A stretch of 64,000 nt of DNA from Ascidia mentula (Eukaryota; Chordata; Ascidiacea; Phlebobranchia; Ascidiidae). The position numbers and the translations under genes were made by a program. Positions 52,501 to 62,015 of the stretch are shown piece by piece (the first letter of the stretch is position 1; every line of letters starts with the position of its first letter). Under the pieces are notes generated by a model. The model saw only the letters and a program-made list of their open reading frames with translations. It did not search any database and was not told the DNA's origin. The stretch spans positions 563,001 through 627,000 of the forward strand of contig OX387204.1 in assembly GCA_947561715.1 (NCBI GenBank), read 5' to 3'.

Positions 52501-55500
52501 GGTTATATAAAGATAAAAATTACATGAAAACAATTCAAAAAGTAATTTTCAGTGGGGCATGATGGACACACAGACACACATGGAGTAATGTTATGAATAT
52601 ATTGACTTGATCAATCCAACATGCATCCGGCATCCGGATATTTGCTTTTAAATTATTCAAAGACAAAAATATGGTAAACAAACAGTTTAATTTTTCCAGG
52701 TCATTTTCACTGATAGTTCTAACTTTCTGGGGCAAATTGAGTAAAAGCTTTTATCAGGGAAAAAATTGGCACCAGTACAAAAAAGTTATGTGCAAATCTC
52801 AACTAAAAAGTGAAATTAGGTGTTTCCGTTCCCACCTTTATCAGTAACTGCCGCACTGTAGTTGCTTCCACAAGCAACATCCACAACAACCTTCTCACAT
52901 GAACGACCGAACGAAGGGATTGCTCTCAGCCTCCAACATGCATTGGAGTCGCCCATACCTAGACAGCCACCTTCATTGTTTCCAATCGAAAATACCCGAC
53001 CTATACAAATACATAAAATCTGTTAAGTTCAACGAACAGTAGGACTTTATTACACAACACAGTTAAAGCAATGAATGTTGCAACAAAAGTGTGTGCACAA
53101 GATAATTTAATAATCATTAAAAAAGTCATATTATCGTGGGTAAAAAGAAAATTTGTTTACATACATCAATACTCTACAATATCACAACAAGCCCAATTCT
53201 TTACAAATATTAGCAATGCATTTAAAAAAATACCCTTTGAGACATTTCATGTAAAGAACACTTGGTTAACAGAGGCAAATTTAACAAACTACAAATAAAG
53301 ATAAAAAACTTCCCACCTTTTGTTGTGAGTGCGAGTAGATGTAATCCATCGGGGTGGAAAGCAATCTTGGAGAATATTTCCCCGGTACTAAGAGGGTCAT
53401 CTTGTCGTACAGTTTCAGGTTCTTCAGTATTTCCAGCACGCAGAAGTTTCCCATCTTCCGTAAGTAGAATACTGTGTTTGTTGCAAGATGCAACTTGCTT
53501 TATGTTCAAACCCTTCAGGTCGCTCAACCTTCGAGTAAACTGCTCGGTAATGTGGCTGAAGATCTGCAGAACACATGGTAGAAACTGAGTTAAACTTACC
53601 AAGACACAAATAGAATTACTATATTTTTTTATTATTTTGTCATGTTTTAATGGAAACTTTTAATCTTGAAATAATTAAACATTGTCACATAAAATATCCA
53701 CCAATAGATCAAGTCAAGCAATATCAAATCTGCAAACCAACAGACCATACACTAAATATGCAGCAATTAGGTTTTACAAGGCACTTACTTTAGTTACCGC
53801 ATTACCATCTTTCGATGTGGAATCATCATGTTTTTCTTGTTTTCTAAACGTGTTGAAAACATCATTTGACAATTTCCCCAACTGTGTCATCAGCATTACA
53901 GCTGCCTGTCTCATATCTGGACATAAAACAAGTTTTACAAAAACATTGATACATGGACTATTAGGACTTGAAATTACATAGAAGTTGGATTAAACATAAT
54001 AGTCAGTTGAAAAAAATACTAATTATTCATTTAAACCTATTTGGATGTTTTCCTTTCTTGAATCACATGAAGTTCCCAGCGAAGGAAGTGACATTTGTCC
54101 GCATTCTGTGTTTGGAAGAAAAGTTGAAATTTCAACGTTTGAAAGTCGGTGTAGGAATGAAAGTGGGGGGTTTGATCCATTGCTCTCCTTCCTGTTGGCA
54201 AAATTAAAACTTTTATTTAGCAAAAATGTTCTGGCAAATTATGCAGAATGTAAGATCTCTTGTATAATCGAACATAGCGACCGCATAAAGTCCATGGTAA
54301 GATTTTAAACCTGTTATCTGGAAGTTGTCGTTGTGACTCCCAGATGTTGAGGAGAAAGACGACAGCATCGAGCAAACATGATAACTTCCCTCGTTGCAAA
54401 CACAACTCGAGCAATAAATTGAGCGCAAGAAGTTGGTCATGGGCGGGGACGTCTAACGACGAGGTTGAAGAACCTCCAGTACTGTTACTGGAAATAAATA
54501 ATATTTTATGTCAGAAGGTTCTTTATCATGTTAAACGTATGAATGCTAATGCATGGGAAGATAGTTCATAAAAAAACTGCAGAACTGGAGAAATTCACCT
54601 TCATTAAAACAAAATAATTCAGCTCACCTGTTGGCGATCGATCGAAGAAACTTTTCACTCCGTTCCATGACTTCCAACCAAGCAGTTGGAACTAAATCTT
54701 CATGGAATAACGAACCAACTGGTAACTCATGAAAAGCATCAAGTGTGTCCTATCCAACATACAACATTTTTGTTCTAACCAAGCATTGTTCACAGATTCA
54801 CAAAAAAATATAAGCCCAAAATATGATTTGCATTTCTTGTCTTACCAGTGACAAATTTAAGTACATGACAATTTATTCAAGTTTGTAATGGTGTTTCACC
54901 AACCATATGGCTTTTTTCATGTCTACGTTTATTTTTTGCCAGAAGAACTTAAAAACTATGCCTGGAAGTAACAGCAGCAAAAAACTATAATATAAATTAT
55001 TGCAGATCAACAACCTGCAGAATTTCAGTGCAAAGATCAGTGTCTTCCCCAAGTCTCCACATCTTCCTGAGAAACATGAACGCGAATGAAAGCGTGAACC
55101 GACTTCCGACGTGGGCAAGGCGATCCAGCACAGTATTGGTCGGGTTTGTTTGTGGCTCTGATGCATTGTTGGCAGCACTAGAAAAATGTTCATACAAAAA
55201 AATCAATGCCTGGTTTAAGTGAGCTGCACACAGGGCCATTGTTTTGACCTATAAGGTCTCACCAGTGCAGTTTGGTCACTGTTGAACACTAAAACAATGC
55301 CAGGATTGTTGCATTGCAAAATTTAATTTTTCATCAAAAATACTACATACATAACTCATGTATTGATTTAGCCTTTTATTTACCACTGTATATGCGTATG
55401 TTTATTAAACCAATACTTCTTAATGCAAGAAAATTGGTTCATAAGATGATATAGAGCTAGATCAGTATAAACAATATTGGCACAAAAGCTTGCTGCAATA

Positions 55501-56680
55501 TTTAAAATAAACTATCATCACAGTTGAGACTACTTCATTCAAAAAACACTGCAAACCTGTTTTCTGTAGATTTTGAATCTTCAGCTGCGTTTAACTTTTC
55601 ATCAGATTTGAAACCATCTTCAATAGCTTTTCGATAGGCGATGGCAACTGCTTTATTTCTATATGCGAGAATGTACAACTGTTTGGTGATGAGAGCAATG
55701 GACGGAGATGTTAGTCCACATTTATGGGAGAAATCATGTTGTTCACTTTGAAGATCCAAAATTCGTTGCTCCAATTCATGTTTTTCTGCAATAAAGCAAC
55801 ATAACAAACTTGTTGACATTTTGTGATGAGGAAGGTGAAATTTCAGTAAATCACAAAGAAACTACATATATTAATTCTGGTTGCAGGCAGATATTGTCAT
55901 CTAAAATTATGAAAACCAGTCAATATGTCAAACAAATCAACGATAGACCGAAAGGTATTACAAAGCGGAATTATGTATGCCTGTTGGTCTATCAGCCAGC
56001 CCAGTGCCATAGTCACCAGCTGCACTGATGAGAACAATTTACAGGTCGAAACAACATGTGGTACACTTGTCTATAATTAATAATTTCATGTAACTAGATA
56101 GAGTGAGTCTTCTCTAACACTGATGATGAACACAGTAGTGTTGGAAACGTCTGCTTTGGCATGAGTACTAGCTTTAGATAGTGTATAAACAAGATAGACT
56201 AAAAATCAATGGCTAACCCATATCATGACGCTGATATTAAGACAATGATCAGCTGAGGGGTAGATTCTGCAACAATCAAGACTTGTCTGACCCAGAAACA
56301 AATTACTCACCAGGCAATTTTCCCCATTTCCATGCTTTATATGAAAAGTTTTCTTGTATTGGAACATTTGAGTTTTGTTTAATAATTCCATCTGCAATCA
56401 TTTCATCAAAAGTATCCTCACAGAAATCTTCACTCTGCATATCCTAAACATCACATCGTATTTTTAATTTAATTTTGATGCAAAATTGCAGCATTCAGAC
56501 AGAACTATGAATGCTATTTATGTTAAATAACCCAATCACAATTACAATCCCTCTTGCAGAGCAAGAATCATTGACTTAAACAAAACTGTTACATTATTTT
56601 ACCTGGAAAGTGAAAGAAATCCATTTGGCTTGAGGAGTTTGACGACTGAAATAACAATTAGTCAAATCTGCTTCAGACAT
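22611..56680 (-). CDS. HERC2: HERC2, giant HECT and RCC1-like domain E3 ubiquitin ligase
   Basis: HERC2 is a very large E3 ligase acting in DNA-damage signalling, centrosome function and protein turnover. The minus-strand exons give its domain order: N-terminal helical region, RLD1, a long helical region, MIB/HERC2 domain, UBA-like segment, CPH domain, ZZ zinc finger, DOC/APC10 domain, RLD2, linker, RLD3 and HECT. The start is ATG at 56680; the first exon (A-K-W-I-S) and second exon ([10 protein letters not shown]) align with the known HERC2 N-terminus. A segment near 55110 ([14 protein letters not shown]) is close to vertebrate HERC2. The HECT cysteine is codon 22999-23001 in Y-T-C-F-F. The last exon opens [16 protein letters not shown] and ends at TGA 22611-22613. 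I saw no frameshift. Many small exons are spread over 34 kb; the introns hold only the repeats listed separately. Confidence 0.96.
24820..25040. other. HECT intron with repeat-related piece
   Basis: Within this HERC2 intron, 24902-24926 (AACAGTGGCCATCTATCTGC and flanks) is similar to 59218-59240 in the phosphodiesterase intron. It is probably a fragment of the same dispersed element. Nothing else was seen in the intron. Confidence 0.4.
25538..28698 (-). other. HERC2 RCC1-like domain 3
   Basis: Blades start in the exon 28485-28690 ([16 protein letters not shown]) and continue through exons near 28118-28228, 27710-27835, 27358-27540, 26860-27035, 26430-26572 and 26075-26255. They finish in 25580-25830 with [12 protein letters not shown]. 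The same exon then runs into [12 protein letters not shown], the known linker to the HECT domain. Confidence 0.9.
26624..26785. repeat. 63-bp tandem repeat, about 2.5 copies, in a HERC2 intron
   Basis: GTTAAACCAA recurs at 26624, 26687 and 26750, an exact 63-base spacing. The shared unit contains GTTTGCTGCTGAAAG and TTTAATTT...CTCCAAGTTCGT. The left copy is the most diverged. It lies between two RLD3 exons and does not touch coding sequence. Confidence 0.85.
29158..29299. mobile_element. MITE-like foldback element, copy 1 (HERC2 intron)
   Basis: The left end (ACTAAAATGTAC...TTGGTCTTGGCAC) is roughly the reverse complement of the right end (CGCCAATACC-AGAAGTGTACATTTTATG), giving imperfect terminal inverted repeats of about 27 bases. 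The middle contains GACTGATTTGTTAATTTA and TTTCGTGAGTTG. A related element occurs at 60430-60602. No transposase is encoded, so it is non-autonomous. Confidence 0.65.
30540..32582 (-). other. HERC2 linker between RLD2 and RLD3
   Basis: Exons in 31700-32580 encode low-complexity S/T/P/E-rich sequence that is probably disordered. Near 31040-31180 the conserved [10 protein letters not shown] appears, parallel to V-V-V-E-S-S-H-P-Y in vertebrate HERC2. Near 30545-30640 [11 protein letters not shown] is conserved. The exons at 28863-30430 continue the helical part before RLD3. Confidence 0.75.
32698..35146 (-). other. HERC2 RCC1-like domain 2
   Basis: Seven blades follow in order, with exons at about 34920-35146, 34548-34667, 34226-34345, 33860-34020, 33420-33622, 32957-33155 and 32698-32836. 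Motifs include [38 protein letters not shown] and [14 protein letters not shown]. It is very close to vertebrate HERC2. Confidence 0.92.
35745..36565 (-). other. HERC2 DOC/APC10-like domain
   Basis: The exons at 36361-36562 and about 35745-35945 encode [10 protein letters not shown], then P-W-I-L-L-T and [19 protein letters not shown]. These are the usual strands of the DOC jelly-roll and match the I-x-I-K-Q-C region of vertebrate HERC2. Confidence 0.8.
36700..36968 (-). other. HERC2 ZZ-type zinc finger
   Basis: The exon encodes Y-K-C-D-V-C, M-C-N-T-C-F and the H-x-x-x-x-x-H end (H-A-S-P-R-H-T-F). With C-N-A-C of the exon before, all ZZ zinc ligands are present. ZZ fingers bind protein N-terminal tails, including histone tails and SUMO in HERC2-type proteins. 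Confidence 0.92.
37110..37202 (-). mobile_element. tRNA-derived SINE-like fragment with two B-box motifs (HERC2 intron)
   Basis: On the minus strand GGGTTCGAATC (37121-37131) and GGGTTTGAACCCC (37187-37199) both match the tRNA T-loop / RNA polymerase III B box. Each is followed by a similar C-rich then GAAAA tail. No full cloverleaf can be drawn, so this is not a tRNA gene. A tandem tRNA-like SINE remnant is the best reading. Confidence 0.45.
37260..38135 (-). other. HERC2 CPH domain
   Basis: Three exons (about 37990-38130, 37765-37858 and 37262-37465) encode [25 protein letters not shown] and [11 protein letters not shown]. These match the CUL7/PARC/HERC2 (CPH) protein-binding domain in order and spacing. 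The last exon ends in C-N-A-C-Q, the first zinc-ligand pair of the following ZZ finger. Confidence 0.85.
39345..39510 (-). other. HERC2 UBA-like segment
   Basis: [18 protein letters not shown] shows the M-G-F-S loop and helix of UBA-type domains. It sits at the place of the HERC2 segment containing L-M-E-M-G-F-S. The upstream exons at 39867-40230 encode a basic, serine-rich stretch that looks disordered. Confidence 0.75.
40625..40660. repeat. Dispersed short repeat, copy in HERC2 intron
   Basis: AAGGTCTCATCAGTGTAGC here resembles AAGGTCTCACCAGTGCAG at 55253-55270. It also resembles, in inverted orientation, 56011-56034 (AGTCACCAGCTGCACTGATG). The three copies share about 20 bases. The family is unknown. 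Confidence 0.5.
41795..41945 (-). other. HERC2 conserved region between MIB and UBA-like segments
   Basis: The exon reads [18 protein letters not shown] followed by G-V-G-K-I. This parallels the G-I-D-G-R-L-R-L-G-G-Q-V region of vertebrate HERC2. I know no named function for it. It confirms that the middle of the protein is collinear. Confidence 0.75.
44000..44190 (-). other. HERC2 MIB/HERC2 domain
   Basis: The exon encodes [15 protein letters not shown] followed by R-G-x-D-W-K-W-x-D-Q-D-G, G-W-V-R-V-R-W and G-A-T-N-S-Y-R. This is the complete signature of the Mib/Herc2 domain. The next exon begins M-G-R-E-G-K-F-D-L, as in vertebrate HERC2, and then carries an acidic D/E/S run. Confidence 0.92.
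44200..51500 (-). other. HERC2 central helical region, cytochrome-b5-like module not clearly conserved
   Basis: About twenty small exons encode helical sequence between RLD1 and the MIB/HERC2 domain. In vertebrate HERC2 a cytochrome-b5-like module lies here. Its place corresponds to exons near 48276-48378 and 48080-48210, where [11 protein letters not shown] resembles the b5 strand W-T-V-I-D-G-K-V-Y. The following haem-site segment is not recognisable and no H-P-G-G motif is present. A conserved helix ([10 protein letters not shown]) is seen near 46840. Confidence 0.55.
51800..53563 (-). other. HERC2 RCC1-like domain 1 (diverged)
   Basis: Blades are visible in the exons at 53318-53563, 52836-53000, 52154-52490 and 51822-51966. 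Motifs include [41 protein letters not shown] and [10 protein letters not shown]. The first and last blades are poorly conserved compared with RLD2 and RLD3, so the seven-blade count cannot be confirmed by eye. Confidence 0.75.
53787..56680 (-). other. HERC2 N-terminal helical region
   Basis: Exons near 56603-56680, 56330-56445, 55558-55784, 55018-55180, 54627-54750, 54310-54488, 54038-54194 and 53787-53917 encode the region before RLD1. Conserved stretches include [28 protein letters not shown] and [13 protein letters not shown]. These follow the order of the vertebrate protein, which supports the choice of start codon. Confidence 0.85.
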
Positions 56681-57481
56681 TCTTGCATATAGTTGACAAT
56701 TGCAGAAGATTTGGATAACCTACATTTTTTTACAAAAATTTGGCGAACCTTTGATAAAAAATAAAGAGTTGCCGATGATAATATAAGAGCAAATTGCAGA
56801 ATAATAACACACCAAAGTTATATCGTCTTCAAAGCCAAGTTTGCCACAAACATTATATAGTTATCAAATCATTTACGTTACACCACATTTATAGGGCAAA
56901 TACTATGCTAGTACAGCTGCATTGTCTTTTTTTGACCTTGTAACAGTAATAGTCTACAAACATCAACAATTCATGCCTTCTCTTGGGTAAACGTTGCAAA
57001 TAAACCTTGGAAAATCATACTTGGTATTTTTTACTTCAATTTTAAAAAATCGTGTCTAAATTTTCAAGAAAAGAACAAAAACTTTGCAAAATTTCTGATA
57101 TTTGCTTCGCGTTTATACAAAGTTTACGTTTTTACGGTTGGTTGATTTATTCGAGTTTTTCCGTAATTTACTTTTCGCTCATCCGGAACAACAAAAACAC
57201 AAAAAGATGACCAAAAAATCAAACAGATGTTCACCTTTACATTTTAGTGAGGATCTCAGCATTACTATCCAGTTTTCTAATATCGTTTGGCTTTAAATCT
57301 ATATATTGTACAACCAGAACCTATCACTTGAATGCTAAACAAAACCCACATTAAAAACCCATTTATTAAAAAGTGATTGTGTTACTTGGTATTGATCAGT
57401 CCATTTAAAACCGAAGCATTTGGTACAAGTAAAGTACAAAAAGCAAACAGTTAATTAAAACTTTAAACAGTTTTAAATTTA
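56681..57481. other. Intergenic region upstream of HERC2
   Basis: This is AT-rich sequence between the HERC2 start codon and the 3' end of the upstream phosphodiesterase gene, about 800 bases. It should contain the HERC2 promoter and 5' UTR. I see no convincing TATA box, CpG-dense stretch or gene. Confidence 0.5.
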
Positions 57482-57483
57482 TT
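57478..57483 (-). terminator. AATAAA overlapping the stop codon of phosphodiesterase copy A
   Basis: The TAA stop (57482-57484) shares bases with an AATAAA hexamer read on the minus strand. A second AATAAA lies at 57362-57367 and is the more likely working poly(A) signal, since it leaves room for a 3' UTR. Confidence 0.4.
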
Positions 57484-60400
57484 AACAGTTTCCATGATTT
57501 AACCAAACACAAATAACTACTAACAAACTGCACAACGAGAATAAACAGGATGACAGATTGATATTGTTGGAACTACTAGTGGTTTTCATATTGAGGTAGT
57601 TAGCAAGAGACCACGGAAAATCAGTAAAGAATCCGTCAATCCCAATTTCCATGAACAACTCGTATTCCCTGTAAGGATCCGCACCGTAATCCCAGGCTAA
57701 GTAGGAATATTCATTGCGGAAAGTGTACGGATGAACCTGAGACAATAACATGAAATTAATCGTCGCAGAAAGAAGATTTCAATATCGGTTGACATGTAGG
57801 CGTAAAATATGTTTGAGGAATAAAATGTAAGACCGACATTTTGACGGAAAAATTTGCAGGAAAAAGTTTCGTTTAGTCTTTAATCGATTTAATGAAATTG
57901 GTTTGTAAAGATTTTGTCACAGCTTTAATTTATATCTTTACGTGTCACAAAACTATTTTATTCACAGAAGTCCCCCCCCCCCACGTGATTTAAAAAACTA
58001 GCAACAGTATTTCAACCACTAGAGGACAGTAGTAAGCACGTACCTTAAGACCGTAAGCGTGAATCCTATCAACAAAGTCTGTCTTCTCCAGTATATTACC
58101 ATTCACCACACGGACAATGGTGTTCTTACTGGGTCCGACACCGTAACAGTACACAGACAGTTGACCAAGGAACTCATCGGATAAAGCAACGCTTGTCAGA
58201 TAAATTAGCGGCAGGTCAGTTTTGGGGGCCAAGTACTGCAAACTGGTGGGATAGAATGACTGAATAAAACATGGCGCGTTAGCTCCTTGGTATCCGTGCT
58301 TGGTGAGAGATTCAAGCAAGATGTCCTCGAAAGTTGTGGTGTGATTCCTAGTGGTGAGGATGTTGTTCAGGAAGGGCGAACTCTTTGTTTCTGGGTAAAT
58401 CCCGATCGTGCGCGGATTCGAAGAGTTTTTCGCTACAGCGACGTACTCGTCGAATGAAGCCAAGGGGAATACCCCGTTGTAGGACTGGTCGCGACGGGAA
58501 TTTTGCTGCACCTGTTAAAATTCGAGAACGCATGTTTGGTCAAACACATAAGAGGGCAAAATTAAACAACGATAAATAGATGGGATGAATTCTGGTGTTG
58601 AAAAATACGATATTGTCACTAACTATGAACGCTTCTGTAAATAATAACAGGTAAACGTTTAAACTTTAAACACGATCATCCACTAAGAACAAATGAACAA
58701 AGCTCTGGCGTCCCTTATAATTTGAGGTCATTTCAATTCTAGTTCTTCTTGTGGTTTAAATAAATTAAGTGCGAAACAAACAACAACAAACTAATTATGC
58801 GGTTATTGTGCCTGCCTGTGTGCTGTAAGGCCCCAAAATGAAAAAAATCCAAATACATTAATAATGAGTGCAAAGATTTACAAAAAAATCAGATTAGACG
58901 CAAATACTTTTCCCAATGTTTTAATTTCTTCCAGTGTGAAGTCAACCGTGAAGTAATCGGTGACACGTGACCCGTCAACCATGTAAGTTCGGACACGATC
59001 GTTAAACTCCGGATGAAGATGAACGTCAGAGGTGGAATTAATGGAAACATCGTGGGAACAAATCAACTTCAAATCCTGTAACAAGGTTTTGTTGAATGGA
59101 GATTTCTAATATGTTGGTTGGCAGCAAGAAAAATAACGTTTATATTTTTGTGTAAGCTGCACAAAAAAGCCCCCGTGTCACAATAATCATATGATAAGTA
59201 AAGACCTTGTAGGTCGAAACAGTGGCCATCTGTATGCAGCTTACACAATTCATAATATTGTTAGCTCTGCTTTGTTCATATAGTTTTGTCTTCAACAACG
59301 TTTGAAAAGTCAGAATTTGGGCCACAAACCCACGAAAGTTATCACATAACATATATAATCTCCACAATACACCACCAGAAGCTTTCGATGACAAAACAAG
59401 TCTGACACACATATCCTATGAGGAAGTTATCTACGGTGAAATTTCATCCGGTTCTTAAAAAACGCCTGCTTTCTTTACAGGGTGTATTGATGGAATCCGA
59501 TCCATGTTTTTTACGACTCCATTTAGTTTCTGTGGCTTGGCAAGCAGCCGAACGAGCCGCCAATTCGATTGGAGTGTTTTGAAAAACAAAGCAAATCGCG
59601 GCGTTTTAATTGCTATATCACAAAGCAATCGCCGGTTGGGAAATCCGGTTGCCAAGCAAGTGTCGAACGACGCGATGGAATTAAAAAAAGGCCGTTTTAT
59701 TTCTCAATATTCCACACAAACATTTTACACCGATCTCACCGCTGACCTTGGTAAGTACCACGTCACACTCGATGACGTCAGCACCTTGTTGTATTGCTAG
59801 CTGATAAGCCTCCACTGTGTGTTCGGGTCGCATTCCTGTCAGCAAACCGAGATAACAACGTCGATAATCCAACAAATATGAATAAATATTGGAGGCCGAG
59901 AAATATTTTGTTTTATTTCAGGTTCTCTCATGCGATTACACAACTGGCTCTCAAATTACTTTATTCCTCTACATCCCGCATCGACAAGGATGTGAAATTA
60001 TTTAAAGACAGTTTGGAATAATAAATGTGTTGGGTCGTAATAACTGCGTTTAAAAAATGTCGAATAAACACCTACAAAGCACATTGTTTGAACTTTAAAT
60101 CTCAAAGTAATTTATTCAAAGCTGTTTTGGGAGCAAAAAAATCTATAAAAAATTATCTTATTTAAAGAAAATGCCAAAAATCTAAGCTGGTATTTATGTA
60201 TCACTGAGTCCTTATAATTGAACAATGTTCTACCATAACATCTTACGTTACTCTGCACAGGAACACTGAACAAATGTAACAACTTCTACCTGAACTTCCG
60301 CGATGTGCAACCACCAAGGGTCGGTTTGTTGGCAAACCTTCTATCACCGTTTCTTGCACAGTGGCCGAAACCATGAGACTGATGATGAAAGCGAACACTA

Positions 60401-60859
60401 AAAAATCTTGGATAAAATGTATCAGTCCTGTGACAATGAAGTGCACGTTTCTGGTCTTGGCACTTTTAAAAAAGACTGATTTTAATTTTTCTAAAAATAC
60501 GAGTGTTCGCGAATTCCTTTGCTTCGTTATGTGTAAAAAGTTTACATTTGATAACTTAGTCTTTTCAACAGATGCCAAGACCAGAAAAGTGTAGTTCGGT
60601 GAAAGAACTGTACATATAGAATTATGGACATAAAACTTCTTAGTTTCCACGAAAAGTTAACCGGAGTGTCAAGGTTTAATTTGCCATTCTGGACAAAAAA
60701 GGGTTTGTGAACCAAACACGTTAATATGAGTTCATTCAAAAGATTTCGCCTTCATTAAAACACATCAAAGACAAAACTTATTTTAAAGCAATAATTCCAC
60801 CAACTCCAAAACCACAGCAGTAAATATAACAATTTAATAAAACTGCACTCACCGAACAT
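57482..60859 (-). CDS. Secreted GlpQ-like glycerophosphodiester phosphodiesterase, copy A, probably membrane-anchored
   Basis: It should hydrolyse glycerophosphodiesters to glycerol-3-phosphate and an alcohol. The exons are 60853-60859, 60290-60397, 59747-59835, 58908-59075, 58044-58511 and 57482-57736. They total 1,095 bases in one frame, 364 residues plus stop, like GlpQ-type enzymes. The chosen ATG (60857-60859) gives M-F-V-F-A-F-I-I-S-L-M-V-S-A, a signal peptide; an in-frame ATG at 60992-60994 would add 45 residues before it. Catalytic motifs are A-H-R-G-S-S-G, P-E-H-T, I-E-C-D, S-H-D and G-I-Y-P-E-T-K, with H-P-Y-T-F-R and G-F-F-T-D-F-P near the end. These are closer to bacterial periplasmic GlpQ than to vertebrate GDE proteins, by motif memory. 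The last 30 residues hold a hydrophobic run after a serine/asparagine-rich spacer, typical of a GPI-anchor signal. A tandem paralogue lies upstream. Confidence 0.9.
57971..57984. repeat. Homopolymer C run in phosphodiesterase intron
   Basis: A run of about 13 C bases, followed by ACGTG, interrupts otherwise AT-rich intron sequence between the last two exons of copy A. Such runs are prone to length error in assemblies. Confidence 0.8.
59150..59246. mobile_element. Short inverted-repeat element with perfect 12-bp arms (phosphodiesterase intron)
   Basis: GTGTAAGCTGCA at 59150-59161 is the exact reverse complement of TGCAGCTTACAC at 59235-59246. The 97-base unit contains ACAGTGGCCATCT, which is shared with the HERC2 intron near 24906. 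It is probably a tiny MITE. No target-site duplication could be fixed by eye. Confidence 0.55.
60430..60602. mobile_element. MITE-like foldback element, copy 2 (phosphodiesterase intron 1)
   Basis: The left end (GCACGTTTCTGGTCTTGGCAC) pairs with the right end (GATGCCAAGACCAGAAAAGTGTA), including a near-perfect TTCTGGTCTTGGCA arm. It resembles the element at 29158-29299 in both ends and in the inner GACTGATTTTAATTT. It carries no coding capacity. Confidence 0.7.
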
Positions 60860-61151
60860 ATTTTTCCGGATCCTTGTCTGTCTGGCGAGGCAACTTGTAC
60901 AACCTCTGCACTGCTGTGAGGTACGCGCTTCACAATGCAGCTCTCCTGTGGACGAGGGACGAAAAAGGCGGCTCTTAAACCGAGTTTCCTGCATGGGCCA
61001 CTGGGGCAGGCGAACATTCGAGTAAACTTCATGTTTATGACTCGCGGCAATAGGGGTTGTTTGTGAAACAATATTTACTCAGTATGTGTCTGTAGGGTTG
61101 ACATTTGGTGAGTAATTAACATGTGAAGCGTGTGTGTGTGTACGACCCACA

Positions 61152-61159
61152 TTTATATA
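61152..61159 (-). promoter_or_regulatory. Possible TATA box of phosphodiesterase copy A
   Basis: On the minus strand TATATAAA lies about 290 bases upstream of the chosen ATG. The leader between them has out-of-frame and in-frame ATGs (for example 61031 and 60994), so the real transcription start may be nearer the gene. The evidence is motif only. Confidence 0.3.
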
Positions 61160-62015
61160 TTGAGCAGTAAAGGACTTTGTGAATGGTGCAATGAAATATC
61201 GCTGTCAGAAAACGAAACGATCGACTCGATATTAAGTAAACAGCACCTATGTAAGTTTTGATAAATGGAGAAACTGATGATGCCGTTTTAGGCGAAATAT
61301 ATTTTTCTCTCAATAAATCGATCTGAGCTGTCTACAGATCGCTGTTTTGGGATTTTAATACAGCACCTATGTATAATCAATAATATCCAAACACGAAACT
61401 CTAGGACATATTTCATCAATAAACTTGAAATAAGTGAAGGAATGAATGAATGAACAATTATTACAATTATTACCTCTTTTATAATTCACTCCGCCAGTTA
61501 ACCCAATATTGATTAGGAATCTGCAAGTCCAGGCACGTGCCAGAGGTAAATATACATGCCAAGTGATTTACGAGTTCATACCTCAATACTGTCTCAATAA
61601 AACTAATTTCCCAATCCCACTCTAATGCATGGTGACAACTCTAATTGACTCTTGTCCTCACCTCACAATCCATTCACGACTACTTGTTACAACTGGAAAG
61701 GCTTGAAGCTAAAACCGGAAATTAAAATAAACAAGCAAATGCAACAGCTCAAAGCAGGCGTGTTTGTTCGCATGGCATCAGATGATTATACAGACTTATG
61801 GTTATAGCGGACTTCCATTACATAAAATGTCATCGACACCGAACAGCAAATACACGGTTATTGTGCGGGTTGGAAATAATAAACAGACACTATTGTAGAA
61901 CAACAATAACAATGAAAACAACAATAGGTTTATAAAAGCACCAAAACGTCATAATAGTGCACCCATACTCAAACTAACCACGATATCTCCTAAGGAAATA
62001 TGACGTCACAAGTTA
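61160..62015. other. Intergenic region between the two phosphodiesterase genes
   Basis: There is no gene here. ACAGCACCTATGTA occurs twice (near 61241 and 61361), and CGATCTGAGCTGTCTACAGATCG near 61319-61341 can form a small hairpin. Otherwise the region is AT-rich unique sequence that should include the 3' end of copy B. I found no clear poly(A) signal for copy B. Confidence 0.5.

Noticed and set aside
59504..59800. Plus-strand open frame of 98 codons in the phosphodiesterase intron, and its minus-strand mirror
   Set aside because: No recognisable domain and it overlaps the real exon 59747-59835 in antisense; possibly repeat-derived, but unsupported.
60778..61071. Separate small gene upstream of phosphodiesterase copy A
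   Set aside because: It is better explained as the 5' leader and first exon; the donor at 60852-60851 joins in frame to the signal-peptide exon at 60397.
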